Assembly (NCBI GenBank): GCA_029287875.1
Contig: JARFQH010000363.1
Location: 1-17,216 of the forward strand
DNA length: 17,216 bases
DNA from: Desulfobacteraceae bacterium
Lineage (GTDB): Bacteria > Desulfobacterota > Desulfobacteria > Desulfobacterales > SG8-13
Direction of reading: 5' to 3'
The notes under the pieces were generated by a model. It was given only the letters and a program-made list of their open reading frames with translations, did not search any database and was not told the origin of the DNA. The translations under genes and the position numbers were made by a program. Of the stretch, positions 6,003 through 14,953 are shown piece by piece (the first letter of the stretch is position 1; each line of letters opens with the position of its first letter).

Positions 6003-6296
6003 ATGAACAAAAAACGCTCACAAGCCCCTTACCTGCAGCACGCCGGCATGTGGGCCCTGCTGATGGTTATTTTTATTACCGAACTGCTGCTCTACACCTG
6101 GTTCCGGGTGCAGTGTACCCAGATCGGCTATGAAACCAGCCGGGCTATGGAAACCCAACAGCGTCAGATCATGTTGCAAAACAATCTTAAAATCGAGCTG
6201 GCGCGACTGAAATCACCCGAGCGGATCGTCAAGATCGCCAAGGACCGCTTCGGCCTGGACATACCGCGGGCCGAGCAGATTATGTCACTGCCGTGA
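6003..6296 (+). CDS. ftsL: Cell division protein FtsL
   Basis: This is a short bitopic division protein that pairs with FtsB and FtsQ and helps activate the FtsWI septal synthase. The 97-aa product has a basic cytoplasmic start (MNKKRSQ), one membrane helix at about residues 14-34 (AGMWALLMVIFITELLLYTWF) and a periplasmic helical region at about 45-75 rich in Gln, Leu and charged residues, consistent with a leucine-zipper-like coiled coil. It ends with the common ERIVKIAKDRFGLDIP signature (75-90). FtsL is poorly conserved, so the call rests on topology, this signature and position between rsmH and ftsI. The ribosome site AGGAG is well placed before ATG. The stop overlaps the ftsI GTG start (GTGA). 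Confidence 0.9.
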   Translation: MNKKRSQAPYLQHAGMWALLMVIFITELLLYTWFRVQCTQIGYETSRAMETQQRQIMLQNNLKIELARLKSPERIVKIAKDRFGLDIPRAEQIMSLP

Positions 6297-8029
6297 CCCC
6301 AAAAGAAAAGAAATATCTTCGTTTCAGAGTCGTGACGATCGGCATTTTTTTCGGTCTGTTTTTAGGGGTGATCTGCGCCAAGGCCGCTTACCTGCAGATA
6401 TATCGCGGATCGTGGCTTTCACAGCTGGCAGCGGACCAATACGAGGCTTCCGTTAAAACGTCGGGCAAGCGCGGCACCATATATGACCGCAAAATGTCGG
6501 AGCTTGCCGTGAGCATCCAGGTGACGTCGATCGCCGCCTACCCTGCGCGCCTCGGCGACCCTGTCAAGACAGCGGCAGCACTGGCCAAAACGTTGCATCT
6601 CGACCGCAGTTCACTTCAACGAAGTTTCAGATCAAAGAAAACCTTCGTGTGGGTCAAGCGCCAGGCCACTCCCCGGGAAGTCGAAAAGATAAAAGAGTTG
6701 AATCTGGGCGGCATCGGTTTTGTCCCTGAGTACAACCGTTTTTATCCCAAGAAGACCCTCGCCGCACAGGTCATCGGATTTACCGGCATCGACGGGTCCG
6801 GTCTTGAAGGACTCGAACACTTCTACGACCGGACCTTAAAAGGCGCCAAAACCGAATACACCTGCCTGCGGGACGCACTGGGCAACCGGTTCGTCTCTAA
6901 CGGCGCAACCGTGCAGGATTTCAGCGGCAAGAACCTGATCTTGACGATCGACCAGACCGTCCAGTTCATTGCCGAGAGAACGCTGGAAGATACGGTCACG
7001 GAATTTGACGCCGACTCCGGCATCGCCATCGTCATGGAACCCAAAAGCGGGGCGCTTCTGGCCATCGCCCAGTATCCCTTTTTCAATCCGAATGCCTATC
7101 GCGAATTCAAATCGGCCAACTGGCGCAACCGGGCCATTGCCGATTCGATCGAACCGGGATCGACCCTGAAAATATTTAGCGCCACCTCCGCGATCGAGTC
7201 TGGAGACTCCTCGCCGAATACGATTTTCTTCTGTGAAAACGGGGCCTATCGCATCGGACGCAAGATCGTTCGCGATGTTTCGGCCCACGGTTGGCTTTCC
7301 CTGCAGCAAATCGTCAAGTATTCCAGCAACATCGGAGCGATAAAAATCAGCGAAATTGTAGGCGCCAAGCACTTGTTCAACACTCTGAAGAATTTCGGTT
7401 TTGGTGCCAAGACCGGTATCGACTGCCCCGGCGAAACCCCGGGCAGCCTGTCGAACTATCGTCATTGGACCCGGATGGATAGGAGCGCCATCTCTTTCGG
7501 ACACGGTATGGCAGCCTCTCCACTCCAACTGGTCACGGCAGTTTCGGCGATCGCCAACAACGGTGTCTTGATGAAGCCCTACCTTGTGACCGCCGTAACG
7601 GATCAAAACAATCAAACCGTCCAGTCGTTTGCGCCGCACGTGGTGCGGCGCGTCGTGTCAAAGAGTACCGCCCGTAAAATCAGCACCATTCTGAAGACCG
7701 TGGTGGCCGAAGGCGGCACCGGAACCCAAGCCGCACTGCAGGGCTTTTCGGTTGGCGGAAAAACCGGGACCGCCAAGAAGATCGGGGCGGACGGGACCTA
7801 TTCGGATGACGACTACATCGCTTCTTTTGTCGGCTTTACACCGGTGGACAACCCGGCCATCACCGTTCTGGTCATTATCAACGAACCCCGCAAGCAGTAT
7901 TACGGCGGGGTCGTGGCCGCACCGGCATTTCGCAGAATCGCGCAGGAAACTCTGAACTATCTCAATGTCCACCCCGACATCCAAGATGGTCAGTTGGCAG
8001 CCGCCGAGGGAACAGAGGGACGCATTTGA
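6293..8029 (+). CDS. ftsI: Septal peptidoglycan transpeptidase FtsI (PBP3)
   Basis: This is a class B penicillin-binding protein that cross-links septal peptidoglycan together with FtsW. The 578-aa product has a membrane anchor at about residues 12-29, the dimerisation/pedestal region with GKRGTIYDR and the later QVIGFTGIDGSGLEGLEHFYD segment, and a full transpeptidase domain: active-site S290-TLK293, S344-SN346 and K490-TGT493. No PASTA repeats are present. Start is GTG, overlapping the ftsL stop by 4 bases. The alternative of SpoVD-type PBP is unlikely given the FtsL neighbour and lack of PASTA domains. The stop overlaps the murE TTG start. Confidence 0.96.
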   Translation: MTPKEKKYLRFRVVTIGIFFGLFLGVICAKAAYLQIYRGSWLSQLAADQYEASVKTSGKRGTIYDRKMSELAVSIQVTSIAAYPARLGDPVKTAAALAKTLHLDRSSLQRSFRSKKTFVWVKRQATPREVEKIKELNLGGIGFVPEYNRFYPKKTLAAQVIGFTGIDGSGLEGLEHFYDRTLKGAKTEYTCLRDALGNRFVSNGATVQDFSGKNLILTIDQTVQFIAERTLEDTVTEFDADSGIAIVMEPKSGALLAIAQYPFFNPNAYREFKSANWRNRAIADSIEPGSTLKIFSATSAIESGDSSPNTIFFCENGAYRIGRKIVRDVSAHGWLSLQQIVKYSSNIGAIKISEIVGAKHLFNTLKNFGFGAKTGIDCPGETPGSLSNYRHWTRMDRSAISFGHGMAASPLQLVTAVSAIANNGVLMKPYLVTAVTDQNNQTVQSFAPHVVRRVVSKSTARKISTILKTVVAEGGTGTQAALQGFSVGGKTGTAKKIGADGTYSDDDYIASFVGFTPVDNPAITVLVIINEPRKQYYGGVVAAPAFRRIAQETLNYLNVHPDIQDGQLAAAEGTEGRI

Positions 8030-9615
8030 AACTCGCACGCCTGATCGGGGAAATAGGGATATCAAGGGTCAACGGCCGTCGGGCCCGTAGACAGAGCGAT
8101 GTCGTGCGCTTCCTGAAACCCGATCCGGACATCGCCTCCCTTCATTCCCGGGCTCAGAACGTCAAACCCGGCGGGCTCTTCGTGGCAATTCAGGGGTTTG
8201 CCGCCGACGGCCACGACTACATCGATCAGGCGCTCGAAAACGGGACGGTCGCCGTCGTCGCTCAGAAACCGGTACGTCTCTCCTCCGGTGTCGCTTTGAT
8301 CGAAGTACAGGATACCCGAAAGGCGCTGGCCGCGCTGGCCGCGCGTTTTTATGGTCACCCTTCCGAAAAACTGGTCGTGGTCGGCATAACCGGCACCAAT
8401 GGCAAGACCACCACGTCTTATCTGATCGAGCGCATTCTTCTGCAAGCCGGATACGCGCCGGGTGTCATCGGCACCGTCAACTACCGCTACGCCGGAGAAA
8501 CGTACGACAACCCGGTCACCACGCCGGAATCTCTGGACCTGCAGCGGATTCTGAACCGGATGCTGGCAGCCGGTGTAACCCACGTGATCCTCGAGGTCTC
8601 CTCTCATGCTCTGGACCTGCACCGGGTGGACGGCTGCTGGGTGGATGTGGGCGTTTTCACCAACTTATCGCAGGACCACCTGGACTACCACAAGGACATG
8701 GAAACATACTGGCGCTGCAAAAAATCGCTGTTCACCGACATTCTGCGCTCCGGCCCCAAACAAAAGCGCGCCGCAGCAGTGATCAACTGCAACGATCCGA
8801 AAGGTGAAGAGCTGGTCCGGATTGACGGCTTGAAAAAAATCACGGTCGGTGACGCGCAAGAAAATACCGTACGGTCGGATATCTCCAAGCAGGATCTGTC
8901 GGGTATCGCCGGCCGCATCGACACACCCGCGGGATCGTTTGATTTCCGGTCATCTCTGGTGGGTCGCTTCAATTGCGACAACATTCTCTGCGCCGCGGGC
9001 GTCGCGGTTGCCCTCGATATTTCGCCGGCCGCCATCAAGGCCGGGATCGAAAATGCCGCCGTTATCCCCGGGCGCCTCGAGCCGATCCCCAACCAAGGAC
9101 AGCGATTTGTCTATGTCGACTATGCCCACACGCCGGATGCACTGCGCAACGTTCTTGCGGCGCTGACCACCATGGCCGGCCGACGGGTCCTGTGCGTTTT
9201 CGGCTGCGGCGGTGACCGGGACAGGAGCAAGCGTCCCCAAATGGGAAAGATTGCCGCGCAGATGTGCGACCTGGCTGTCGTGACGTCTGATAACCCCCGG
9301 TCCGAACCACCGCTTGCGATCATCGATCAGATCCTGGTCGGCACCCGTCAAGTCTGTCGGAAGGAATACAGTGCGGCCGAACTGAGAAACGGCACACCGG
9401 AAAAAGGCTATACGGTGGAACCGGATCGGCGCCAGGCCATCCGTCTGGCCATCGCCGCATCCAGACCCGGCGATACGGTGCTCATTGCAGGCAAGGGCCA
9501 TGAAACCTATCAGATCCTCGGCGGCGGAACCATTGCATTCGACGATCGGACCGTGGCGGCTCAAGCCCTGGCTGACGTCATGTGCGACGCATCAAAAGAG
9601 GGAAACCCGCAATGA
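8026..9615 (+). CDS. murE: UDP-MurNAc-L-Ala-D-Glu:meso-DAP ligase MurE
   Basis: This ATP-dependent cytoplasmic ligase adds the third residue to the peptidoglycan peptide. The 529-aa product has the N-terminal UDP-substrate domain, the ATP loop GTNGKTTT (123-130), TTPESLDLQ and EVSSHALD typical of MurE, a likely carbamylated Lys (K232 in YWRCKK) and DNPR at 422-425, the known meso-diaminopimelate recognition motif. The start is TTG at 8026, overlapping the ftsI stop (TTGA), with GAGGGA a few bases upstream. The 34 residues before the substrate domain are slightly longer than in many homologues. The stop overlaps the murF start as ATGA. Confidence 0.96.
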   Translation: MKLARLIGEIGISRVNGRRARRQSDVVRFLKPDPDIASLHSRAQNVKPGGLFVAIQGFAADGHDYIDQALENGTVAVVAQKPVRLSSGVALIEVQDTRKALAALAARFYGHPSEKLVVVGITGTNGKTTTSYLIERILLQAGYAPGVIGTVNYRYAGETYDNPVTTPESLDLQRILNRMLAAGVTHVILEVSSHALDLHRVDGCWVDVGVFTNLSQDHLDYHKDMETYWRCKKSLFTDILRSGPKQKRAAAVINCNDPKGEELVRIDGLKKITVGDAQENTVRSDISKQDLSGIAGRIDTPAGSFDFRSSLVGRFNCDNILCAAGVAVALDISPAAIKAGIENAAVIPGRLEPIPNQGQRFVYVDYAHTPDALRNVLAALTTMAGRRVLCVFGCGGDRDRSKRPQMGKIAAQMCDLAVVTSDNPRSEPPLAIIDQILVGTRQVCRKEYSAAELRNGTPEKGYTVEPDRRQAIRLAIAASRPGDTVLIAGKGHETYQILGGGTIAFDDRTVAAQALADVMCDASKEGNPQ

Positions 9616-11063
9616 AGCAGCCGCAAGGTCAGGGAACCACATCGCATGAGCTGCCGCCTCTGGAATGGACGGTGGCCGATTGCATCGATGCCACCGGCGG
9701 GGAGATGCTCGGTTCGGAGACCGGCATCCGGTTTGGTGGAATCTGCATCGATTCACGCCGGATAGCGCCCCGGGATCTCTTCGTGGCGATCAAGGGCGAG
9801 ACCCACGACGGTCACCGGTTTGCAGACGATGTCGTCCGGATGGGCGGTCGCGGTTTGCTGCTGGCGCGGGCCAGACTGCCGGAGCTGCCCTGGGCGCAAT
9901 GGATCGAGAAAAAAGTGGTCTGCATCGCCGTCGATGACACCATCGAAGCCTTGGGCCTTCTGGCCGCCTATCACCGCAACCGCAACAACGTCGCGGTCGT
10001 GGCCATCACCGGGTCCAACGGCAAAACCACCACCCGGCAGATGACGGCGGCCGTCGTGTCGCAGCGCTTCCCTACGCTCTCGACCCGCAAGAACTTTAAC
10101 AACAATATCGGGCTGCCCTTAACCCTACTGGAGCTGTGTCCGAATCATCGCTGGGCAGTGGTCGAACTCGGCATGAACGCCCCCGGCGAAATAGCCGCCC
10201 TGGCCGGCATCTGCAGACCGAACATCGGCGTCATCACCAATGTCGCTCCCGCACATCTGGAGGGGGTGGGGTCTATTGAAGGGGTCATGCACGCCAAAGG
10301 AGAACTGCTTGACAAGATCGAGTCTGGTGGCACGGCGGTGCTTAATGCCGACGACCCATTGGTGCTGCGTCTGGCCCAAAAGTCCAATCGCGAGGTGCTG
10401 CTTTTCGGTGTAGCCGCACAGGCCGACATCCGGGCCGAGGCGATCGATGCCAGCGCCCGCGAAAGTCGGTTCGACCTGGTGCTGCCCGGAGATCGCGTGC
10501 GGATAGTGCTGAAGATTCCCGGGGCCTTCATGCTCTCAAACGCTCTGGCTGCAGCAGCGGCTGGTGTCAAAATCGGCCTCGCGCCGGCGGAGATCAAGGC
10601 CGGTCTGGAAAACTTTGTACCGGCCGAAAGCCGGATGAACATTTTGACAACCCAAACCGGAATACATGTGATCGACGACACGTACAACGCCAATCCCGGC
10701 TCGATGGCAGCCGCACTGTCGACTCTTAAAACCCTGCGACGGCAGCAGCGTGCCTTTTTTGTCACCGGCGACATGCGGGAACTGGGGCAGCACTCGGAAG
10801 TACTTCACAGAGAGTTGGGCGCCCTCTGCACCCGTTCTGGAATCGACGGTCTTTTTGCCACCGGTGACTTTGCCGCGGTCGTGGCCCGCGGCGCCCGTGA
10901 GTCCGGAATGGACGCCCGGGCAATCGTTACGGGAACCAAGGATGAGCTGCTGCACGCGCTCCGGCGGACTCTCAAGCCCGGCGAATGGGTCCTGGTAAAA
11001 GGATCACGGGCGATGGCTATGGAAGATATCGTCTGGGGGCTCAAGAAATGGTCGGATCGATAA
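9612..11063 (+). CDS. murF: UDP-MurNAc-tripeptide:D-Ala-D-Ala ligase MurF
   Basis: This ligase adds the D-Ala-D-Ala dipeptide to complete the cytoplasmic pentapeptide precursor. The 483-aa product has the substrate-binding N domain (ICIDSRRIAPRDLFVAIKG), the ATP loop GSNGKTTT (134-141), NFNNNIGLPLTLL, ELGMNAPGEIAAL, TNVAPAHLE and DDTYNANPGSM of the family. The frame is open back to 9582, but ATG 9612 is preferred because it overlaps the murE stop by 4 bases and has GAGGG 9 bases upstream. The C-terminal domain is complete, ending VKGSRAMAMEDIVWGLKK. An 86-base spacer with no visible gene follows before mraY. Confidence 0.96.
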   Translation: MKQPQGQGTTSHELPPLEWTVADCIDATGGEMLGSETGIRFGGICIDSRRIAPRDLFVAIKGETHDGHRFADDVVRMGGRGLLLARARLPELPWAQWIEKKVVCIAVDDTIEALGLLAAYHRNRNNVAVVAITGSNGKTTTRQMTAAVVSQRFPTLSTRKNFNNNIGLPLTLLELCPNHRWAVVELGMNAPGEIAALAGICRPNIGVITNVAPAHLEGVGSIEGVMHAKGELLDKIESGGTAVLNADDPLVLRLAQKSNREVLLFGVAAQADIRAEAIDASARESRFDLVLPGDRVRIVLKIPGAFMLSNALAAAAAGVKIGLAPAEIKAGLENFVPAESRMNILTTQTGIHVIDDTYNANPGSMAAALSTLKTLRRQQRAFFVTGDMRELGQHSEVLHRELGALCTRSGIDGLFATGDFAAVVARGARESGMDARAIVTGTKDELLHALRRTLKPGEWVLVKGSRAMAMEDIVWGLKKWSDR

Positions 11064-11149
11064 CGCAACCGCATTCGGTTTTTAAGCAGAGTGGATGGTG
11101 GCCTGTTTACCGGACGCCAACTCGATAATCCAAAACGATAGGGAAGATC

Positions 11150-12229
11150 GTGCTGTACCACCTCCTCTACCCGTTGCACACCAGTATATCGGCGTTCAAC
11201 GTTTTTCGGTACATCACGTTTCGGGCGATTTACGCCAGTCTGACGGCCTTTTTGATCTGCTTTGTCCTGGGCCCTTGGTTTATTCGCAAACTGCGAGAGA
11301 TGCAGATCGGCCAGTACATCCGTGATGACGGACCGCAGGCGCATCTCAAAAAGGCCGGTACACCAACGATGGGCGGCACCCTGATCATCTTCGCAATTGT
11401 GGTGTCGACCCTGCTGTGGACCAACTTGACCAATTTTTATGTCTGGATACTGTTGATGGTCACCACCAGTTATGCCGGCATCGGTTTCATCGACGACTAC
11501 CTGATGCAGGTCAAAAAACGCAGCAAGGGGCTCAGTGCCCGTGGCAAACTGGCCTTGCAGATCCTTGTCGCTGTCATGGCCGGTGTTCTGGTCATCACTC
11601 GGCCCGATTTCAACACCCAGGTGACGATACCTTTCTTCAAAAACATCTCGCCTCATCTGGGCTGGGGTTATGTCGTTTTTGCGACCTTCGTGATCGTCGG
11701 TACGTCGAACGCCGTTAACCTCACCGACGGTTTAGACGGGTTGGCCATTGGGCCGGTGGTGATCGCCGGTGTCACCTACATGATCTTTGCCTACGTGGCC
11801 GGGCACATAAAGATCGCCGACTACCTTCAGATCACCTATGTGGCCGGCAGCGGAGAAGCGGCCATCTTCTGCAGTGCCATGGCCGGAGCCGGGGTCGGCT
11901 TTCTTTGGTTCAATGCCTATCCGGCCCAAATGTTCATGGGCGATGTCGGTTCGCTGCCCCTGGGCGGTGCCCTGGGGACAATTGCCGTCATCACCAAACA
12001 GGAAATCCTGCTGATTCTCGTCGGAGGGCTGTTTGTGATCGAAGCCCTGTCGGTTATCTTTCAAGTCGGTTTTTTCAAGATCACGAAGGGGCGCCGCATC
12101 TTCAGGATGGCCCCGTTGCACCATCATTTCGAGCTGAAGGGGTGGGCCGAACCCAAGGTGATCGTCCGCTTCTGGATCATCGCGTTGGCCTTGGCGCTGC
12201 TGGCAATGAGCACGCTGAAGTTGAGATAA
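11150..12229 (+). CDS. mraY: Phospho-MurNAc-pentapeptide transferase MraY
   Basis: This integral membrane enzyme transfers phospho-MurNAc-pentapeptide to undecaprenyl phosphate to form lipid I. The 359-aa product has about ten hydrophobic helices and the family motifs: GTPTMGG (70-76), the catalytic Asp pair D115-D116 (FIDDY), NAVNLTDGLDGLA, FMGDVGSLPLGG and PLHHHFELKGW. Length equals the usual 360. The start is GTG with AGGGA about 5 bases upstream. An in-frame start further upstream is not needed, because the N terminus (MLYHLLYPL) matches the family. A heptamer repeat array begins within 8 bases after the stop. Confidence 0.97.
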   Translation: MLYHLLYPLHTSISAFNVFRYITFRAIYASLTAFLICFVLGPWFIRKLREMQIGQYIRDDGPQAHLKKAGTPTMGGTLIIFAIVVSTLLWTNLTNFYVWILLMVTTSYAGIGFIDDYLMQVKKRSKGLSARGKLALQILVAVMAGVLVITRPDFNTQVTIPFFKNISPHLGWGYVVFATFVIVGTSNAVNLTDGLDGLAIGPVVIAGVTYMIFAYVAGHIKIADYLQITYVAGSGEAAIFCSAMAGAGVGFLWFNAYPAQMFMGDVGSLPLGGALGTIAVITKQEILLILVGGLFVIEALSVIFQVGFFKITKGRRIFRMAPLHHHFELKGWAEPKVIVRFWIIALALALLAMSTLKLR

Positions 12230-12236
12230 AAGAGCG

Positions 12237-12336
12237 GGTTATAGGTAATAGGTTATGGGTAATGGGTTAAGGATAAAAATCTTTCTTAAAATGACATCAT
12301 CCGCGACCTCTGACCCATTACCCCTAACCTATTACC
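12237..12336. repeat. Inverted pair of heptamer arrays between mraY and murD
   Basis: Five 7-bp units on the plus strand (12237-12271: ggttata, ggtaata, ggttatg, ggtaatg, ggttaag) face five related units on the minus strand (12302-12336). The arms 12243-12269 and 12311-12337 are complementary at 25 of 27 positions around a 41-base loop, and a T-rich run follows. They fill most of the 145-base spacer before murD. The arrangement could be a hairpin that slows transcription or protects mRNA, but the function is unknown. Confidence 0.8.
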
Positions 12337-12374
12337 TGTTTTTAACCATTACCTGTTTTTTTATATTTTGATTC

Positions 12375-13790
12375 ATGCAACTGGCCGGCAGAAAAATATT
12401 GGTGGTGGGACTTGGCGCGACTGGAGTGGCCACGGCCACCTTTCTTGTGAAGCGGGGAGCGGTGGTAACGGCGACCGATTCCGCCCCCGAAGCCGAACTG
12501 AGACCTGAAGCTCTGGCCCTGCGTGAAAAGGGTGTTCGACTTGAACTGGGAGGAAACCGGCCGCGATCTTTCGAAACCGCGGATCTGGTCGTGATCAGCC
12601 CGGGAGTGCCCCATGGCGCGGCACCGCTTGACCGTTCCAGGGAACTTGGAATTCCCGTTTTGGGTGAAGTCGAACTGGCGGCACGTTTTATCGAGCAGCC
12701 GATCGTCGCCATCACCGGCACCAATGGGAAGACGACGACCACCACTCTGGTGGGAGAAATGCTCAGAAGGTCCGGAATGGACGTGTTTGTCGGCGGCAAC
12801 ATCGGAACGCCGTTGATCAGCTACGTCGACAGCGACCAAAAGACCGGGGTCGTCGTGGCCGAAATCAGCAGTTTTCAACTCGACACCATCGAACGGTTCC
12901 GGCCGAAGGTGGCGGTATTGCTCAACATCGCCGAAGACCACCTGGACCGCTACCCGGATCTCGACGCTTATATCCGTTCGAAGGGTCGCATCTTCGAAAA
13001 TCAGGGGTCCGCTGATTTTGCCGTCTTGAATGGTGCCGACAGCCGTGTGGCGGAGCTGTCGAAAAATGTTGTCAGTCAAAAATTGTTCTTCGGCAGAGCC
13101 GGTTTCATCACGCAGCAGGCCGGCGCTGAAGGGGCGGTTGTAACCGACGAGGCCATCGTCTTTAACACCCGGTTATGGCGACCCGAAGAGCATTCGGACA
13201 CAGCGAAAACCAAAGACGAGGCCGAAGCAGTCGTCCCCTGTTCCGCCATCAAGCTGTTCGGGCGACACAATATCGAAAATGCCGCCGCCGCCGCCCTGGC
13301 CGCCTTGGCCGCGGGCGGCCGGCTATCAGCCGTTAGAGACACTTTACAGCAATTTGGCGGTCTGCCGCACCGCCTTGAATTTGTGGCCGCTATCGCAGGG
13401 GTCCGTTATTACGACGATTCGAAGGCCACCAACATCGATGCCGTGCTGCGGGCAATAGAGTGTTTCAGCGCGCCAGTCGTGCTTCTGTTGGGCGGCCGCA
13501 ACAAGCGGGGCGAGTTCAGACTTCTGAAAGAGAGCCTCCGCCGACGCGTAAAACAGGTGGTCCTGTTCGGGGAAGCCGGTGACGAGATTGCCGCCGCCCT
13601 CGACGGCGCGGCGACCGCAAGCCACGCCGGGTCGATGGCGGAGGTCGTTGCAACCGCCAGCAGAATCGCTTCGGCCGGGGACGTCGTTCTTCTGTCCCCG
13701 GGATGCGCCAGCTTCGACATGTACGAGAATTATGCCCGCAGGGGTGAAGACTTCCGCCGCAATGTCGAGAAACTCGAAAGGGCGGAGTGA
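12375..13790 (+). CDS. murD: UDP-MurNAc-L-Ala:D-Glu ligase MurD
   Basis: This cytoplasmic ligase adds D-glutamate as the second residue of the stem peptide. The 471-aa product opens with a dinucleotide-fold nucleotide site (ILVVGLGATGVATATFL), then the ATP loop GTNGKTTTTT (115-124), GGNIGTPL, EISSFQLDTI, NIAEDHLDRYPDLDAY and the C-terminal YYDDSKATN and LLLGGRNKRGEF motifs. It is about 30 residues longer than the E. coli protein, mainly in the central domain. ATG 12375 is fixed because an in-frame TGA lies only two codons upstream. The preceding 20 bases are T-rich without any Shine-Dalgarno, unusual for this operon. The stop overlaps the ftsW GTG start (GTGA). Confidence 0.96.
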   Translation: MQLAGRKILVVGLGATGVATATFLVKRGAVVTATDSAPEAELRPEALALREKGVRLELGGNRPRSFETADLVVISPGVPHGAAPLDRSRELGIPVLGEVELAARFIEQPIVAITGTNGKTTTTTLVGEMLRRSGMDVFVGGNIGTPLISYVDSDQKTGVVVAEISSFQLDTIERFRPKVAVLLNIAEDHLDRYPDLDAYIRSKGRIFENQGSADFAVLNGADSRVAELSKNVVSQKLFFGRAGFITQQAGAEGAVVTDEAIVFNTRLWRPEEHSDTAKTKDEAEAVVPCSAIKLFGRHNIENAAAAALAALAAGGRLSAVRDTLQQFGGLPHRLEFVAAIAGVRYYDDSKATNIDAVLRAIECFSAPVVLLLGGRNKRGEFRLLKESLRRRVKQVVLFGEAGDEIAAALDGAATASHAGSMAEVVATASRIASAGDVVLLSPGCASFDMYENYARRGEDFRRNVEKLERAE

Positions 13791-14953
13791 GGCAACCGGT
13801 GGGGGAAAACAAACCTAAAATATCGCTGATGGCCCACGACGTCCAGCTTCTCTTTCCGGTTTTGTTTCTGGTGGGCATCGGCGTGGTGATGGTCTATTCC
13901 GCCAGTTCTGCCATCGCCCGTGAAAGCTATGGCAACAGTTATTTGTTCTTGAAAAAACAGGCGATCTTCGCCCTGGCCGGCGCGGCAATACTAATCGTCT
14001 GCCGGTTTGTGCCCTATCGTTGGTACCGACCGTTGACATATCCGCTGCTGATTCTGGTCCTTGCCTTGCTGGCTGCAGTCCACTACCCCGGCCTCGGTTT
14101 CGAGGCGGGCGGGTCGACCCGCTGGCTGCATCTCGGCCCGGTTACCTTTCAGCCGTCGGAACTGGCGCGTCTGGTACTGATACTCTACCTGGCCTATTCC
14201 ATGGACAGAAAACAGGGACAGATCAAGGCGTTTTCGATCGGTTATGTGCCGCACATGTTCGTGCTGGCGATGTTCTCGGTGCTGATTATTACGCAGCCCG
14301 ATTTCGGTTCGGTCGTCATCCTGGCAACCATAACCTGGATCATGCTGTTTGTCGGCGGTGTGCGCATCATTTACCTGGTGATCACCGTCTTGATGCTTTT
14401 GCCGGCGGCTTACTACATGCTGATCCATGCCGCATACCGACTGAAACGATTGATGAGCTTCCTGGATCCCTGGCAGTACCCGACCGGCGAAGGATACCAG
14501 ATTATCCACTCCATGATGGCCTTCGGTACCGGCGGCCTGTGGGGCACGGGGGTCGGCAAGGGGTATCAGAAGCTGTTTTATCTGCCCGAACCTCACACGG
14601 ACTTTATTTTTTCCGTCATTGGAGAGGAACTCGGCCTGGTGGGCGTCGTTATCATCTTGGGGCTCTACGGCGTCATCCTGTGGCGCGGGATCGGTATCGC
14701 CCGCAATGCATCCGACACTTACGGGTCGTTTCTGGCCCTGGGGCTCACGGTCGGCATTCTTCTCCAGGTCTGCGTCAACACGGCCGTCGCCCTGGGCCTG
14801 CTCCCGACCAAAGGCCTGACGCTGCCCTTTTTGAGTTACGGCGGCACATCGCTGCTGGTCAACATGGCCGCCATCGGTATTCTGATGAACATCAGTTCCA
14901 CCGGCCGGCGTACAATCGTCACCAAACGGAGGCGCGGTCATGCGGCCCAGTGA
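13787..14953 (+). CDS. ftsW: Septal peptidoglycan glycosyltransferase FtsW
   Basis: This is a SEDS-family polymerase that makes septal glycan strands from lipid II, working with FtsI. The 388-aa product is strongly hydrophobic with about ten membrane helices. It carries FQPSELARLVLILYLAY, TQPDFGSVVIL, LPEPHTDFIFSVIGEELGLVG and NTAVALGLLPTKGLTLPFLSYGGTSLL, the signature region of FtsW/RodA. The FtsW call over RodA comes from its place between murD and murG. The start is taken as GTG 13787, which overlaps the murD stop by 4 bases. An ATG at residue 15 is possible, as the first membrane helix begins after it. The basic tail RRTIVTKRRRGHAAQ is cytoplasmic. The 3' end overlaps murG by 14 bases. 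Confidence 0.95.
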   Translation: MRQPVGENKPKISLMAHDVQLLFPVLFLVGIGVVMVYSASSAIARESYGNSYLFLKKQAIFALAGAAILIVCRFVPYRWYRPLTYPLLILVLALLAAVHYPGLGFEAGGSTRWLHLGPVTFQPSELARLVLILYLAYSMDRKQGQIKAFSIGYVPHMFVLAMFSVLIITQPDFGSVVILATITWIMLFVGGVRIIYLVITVLMLLPAAYYMLIHAAYRLKRLMSFLDPWQYPTGEGYQIIHSMMAFGTGGLWGTGVGKGYQKLFYLPEPHTDFIFSVIGEELGLVGVVIILGLYGVILWRGIGIARNASDTYGSFLALGLTVGILLQVCVNTAVALGLLPTKGLTLPFLSYGGTSLLVNMAAIGILMNISSTGRRTIVTKRRRGHAAQ

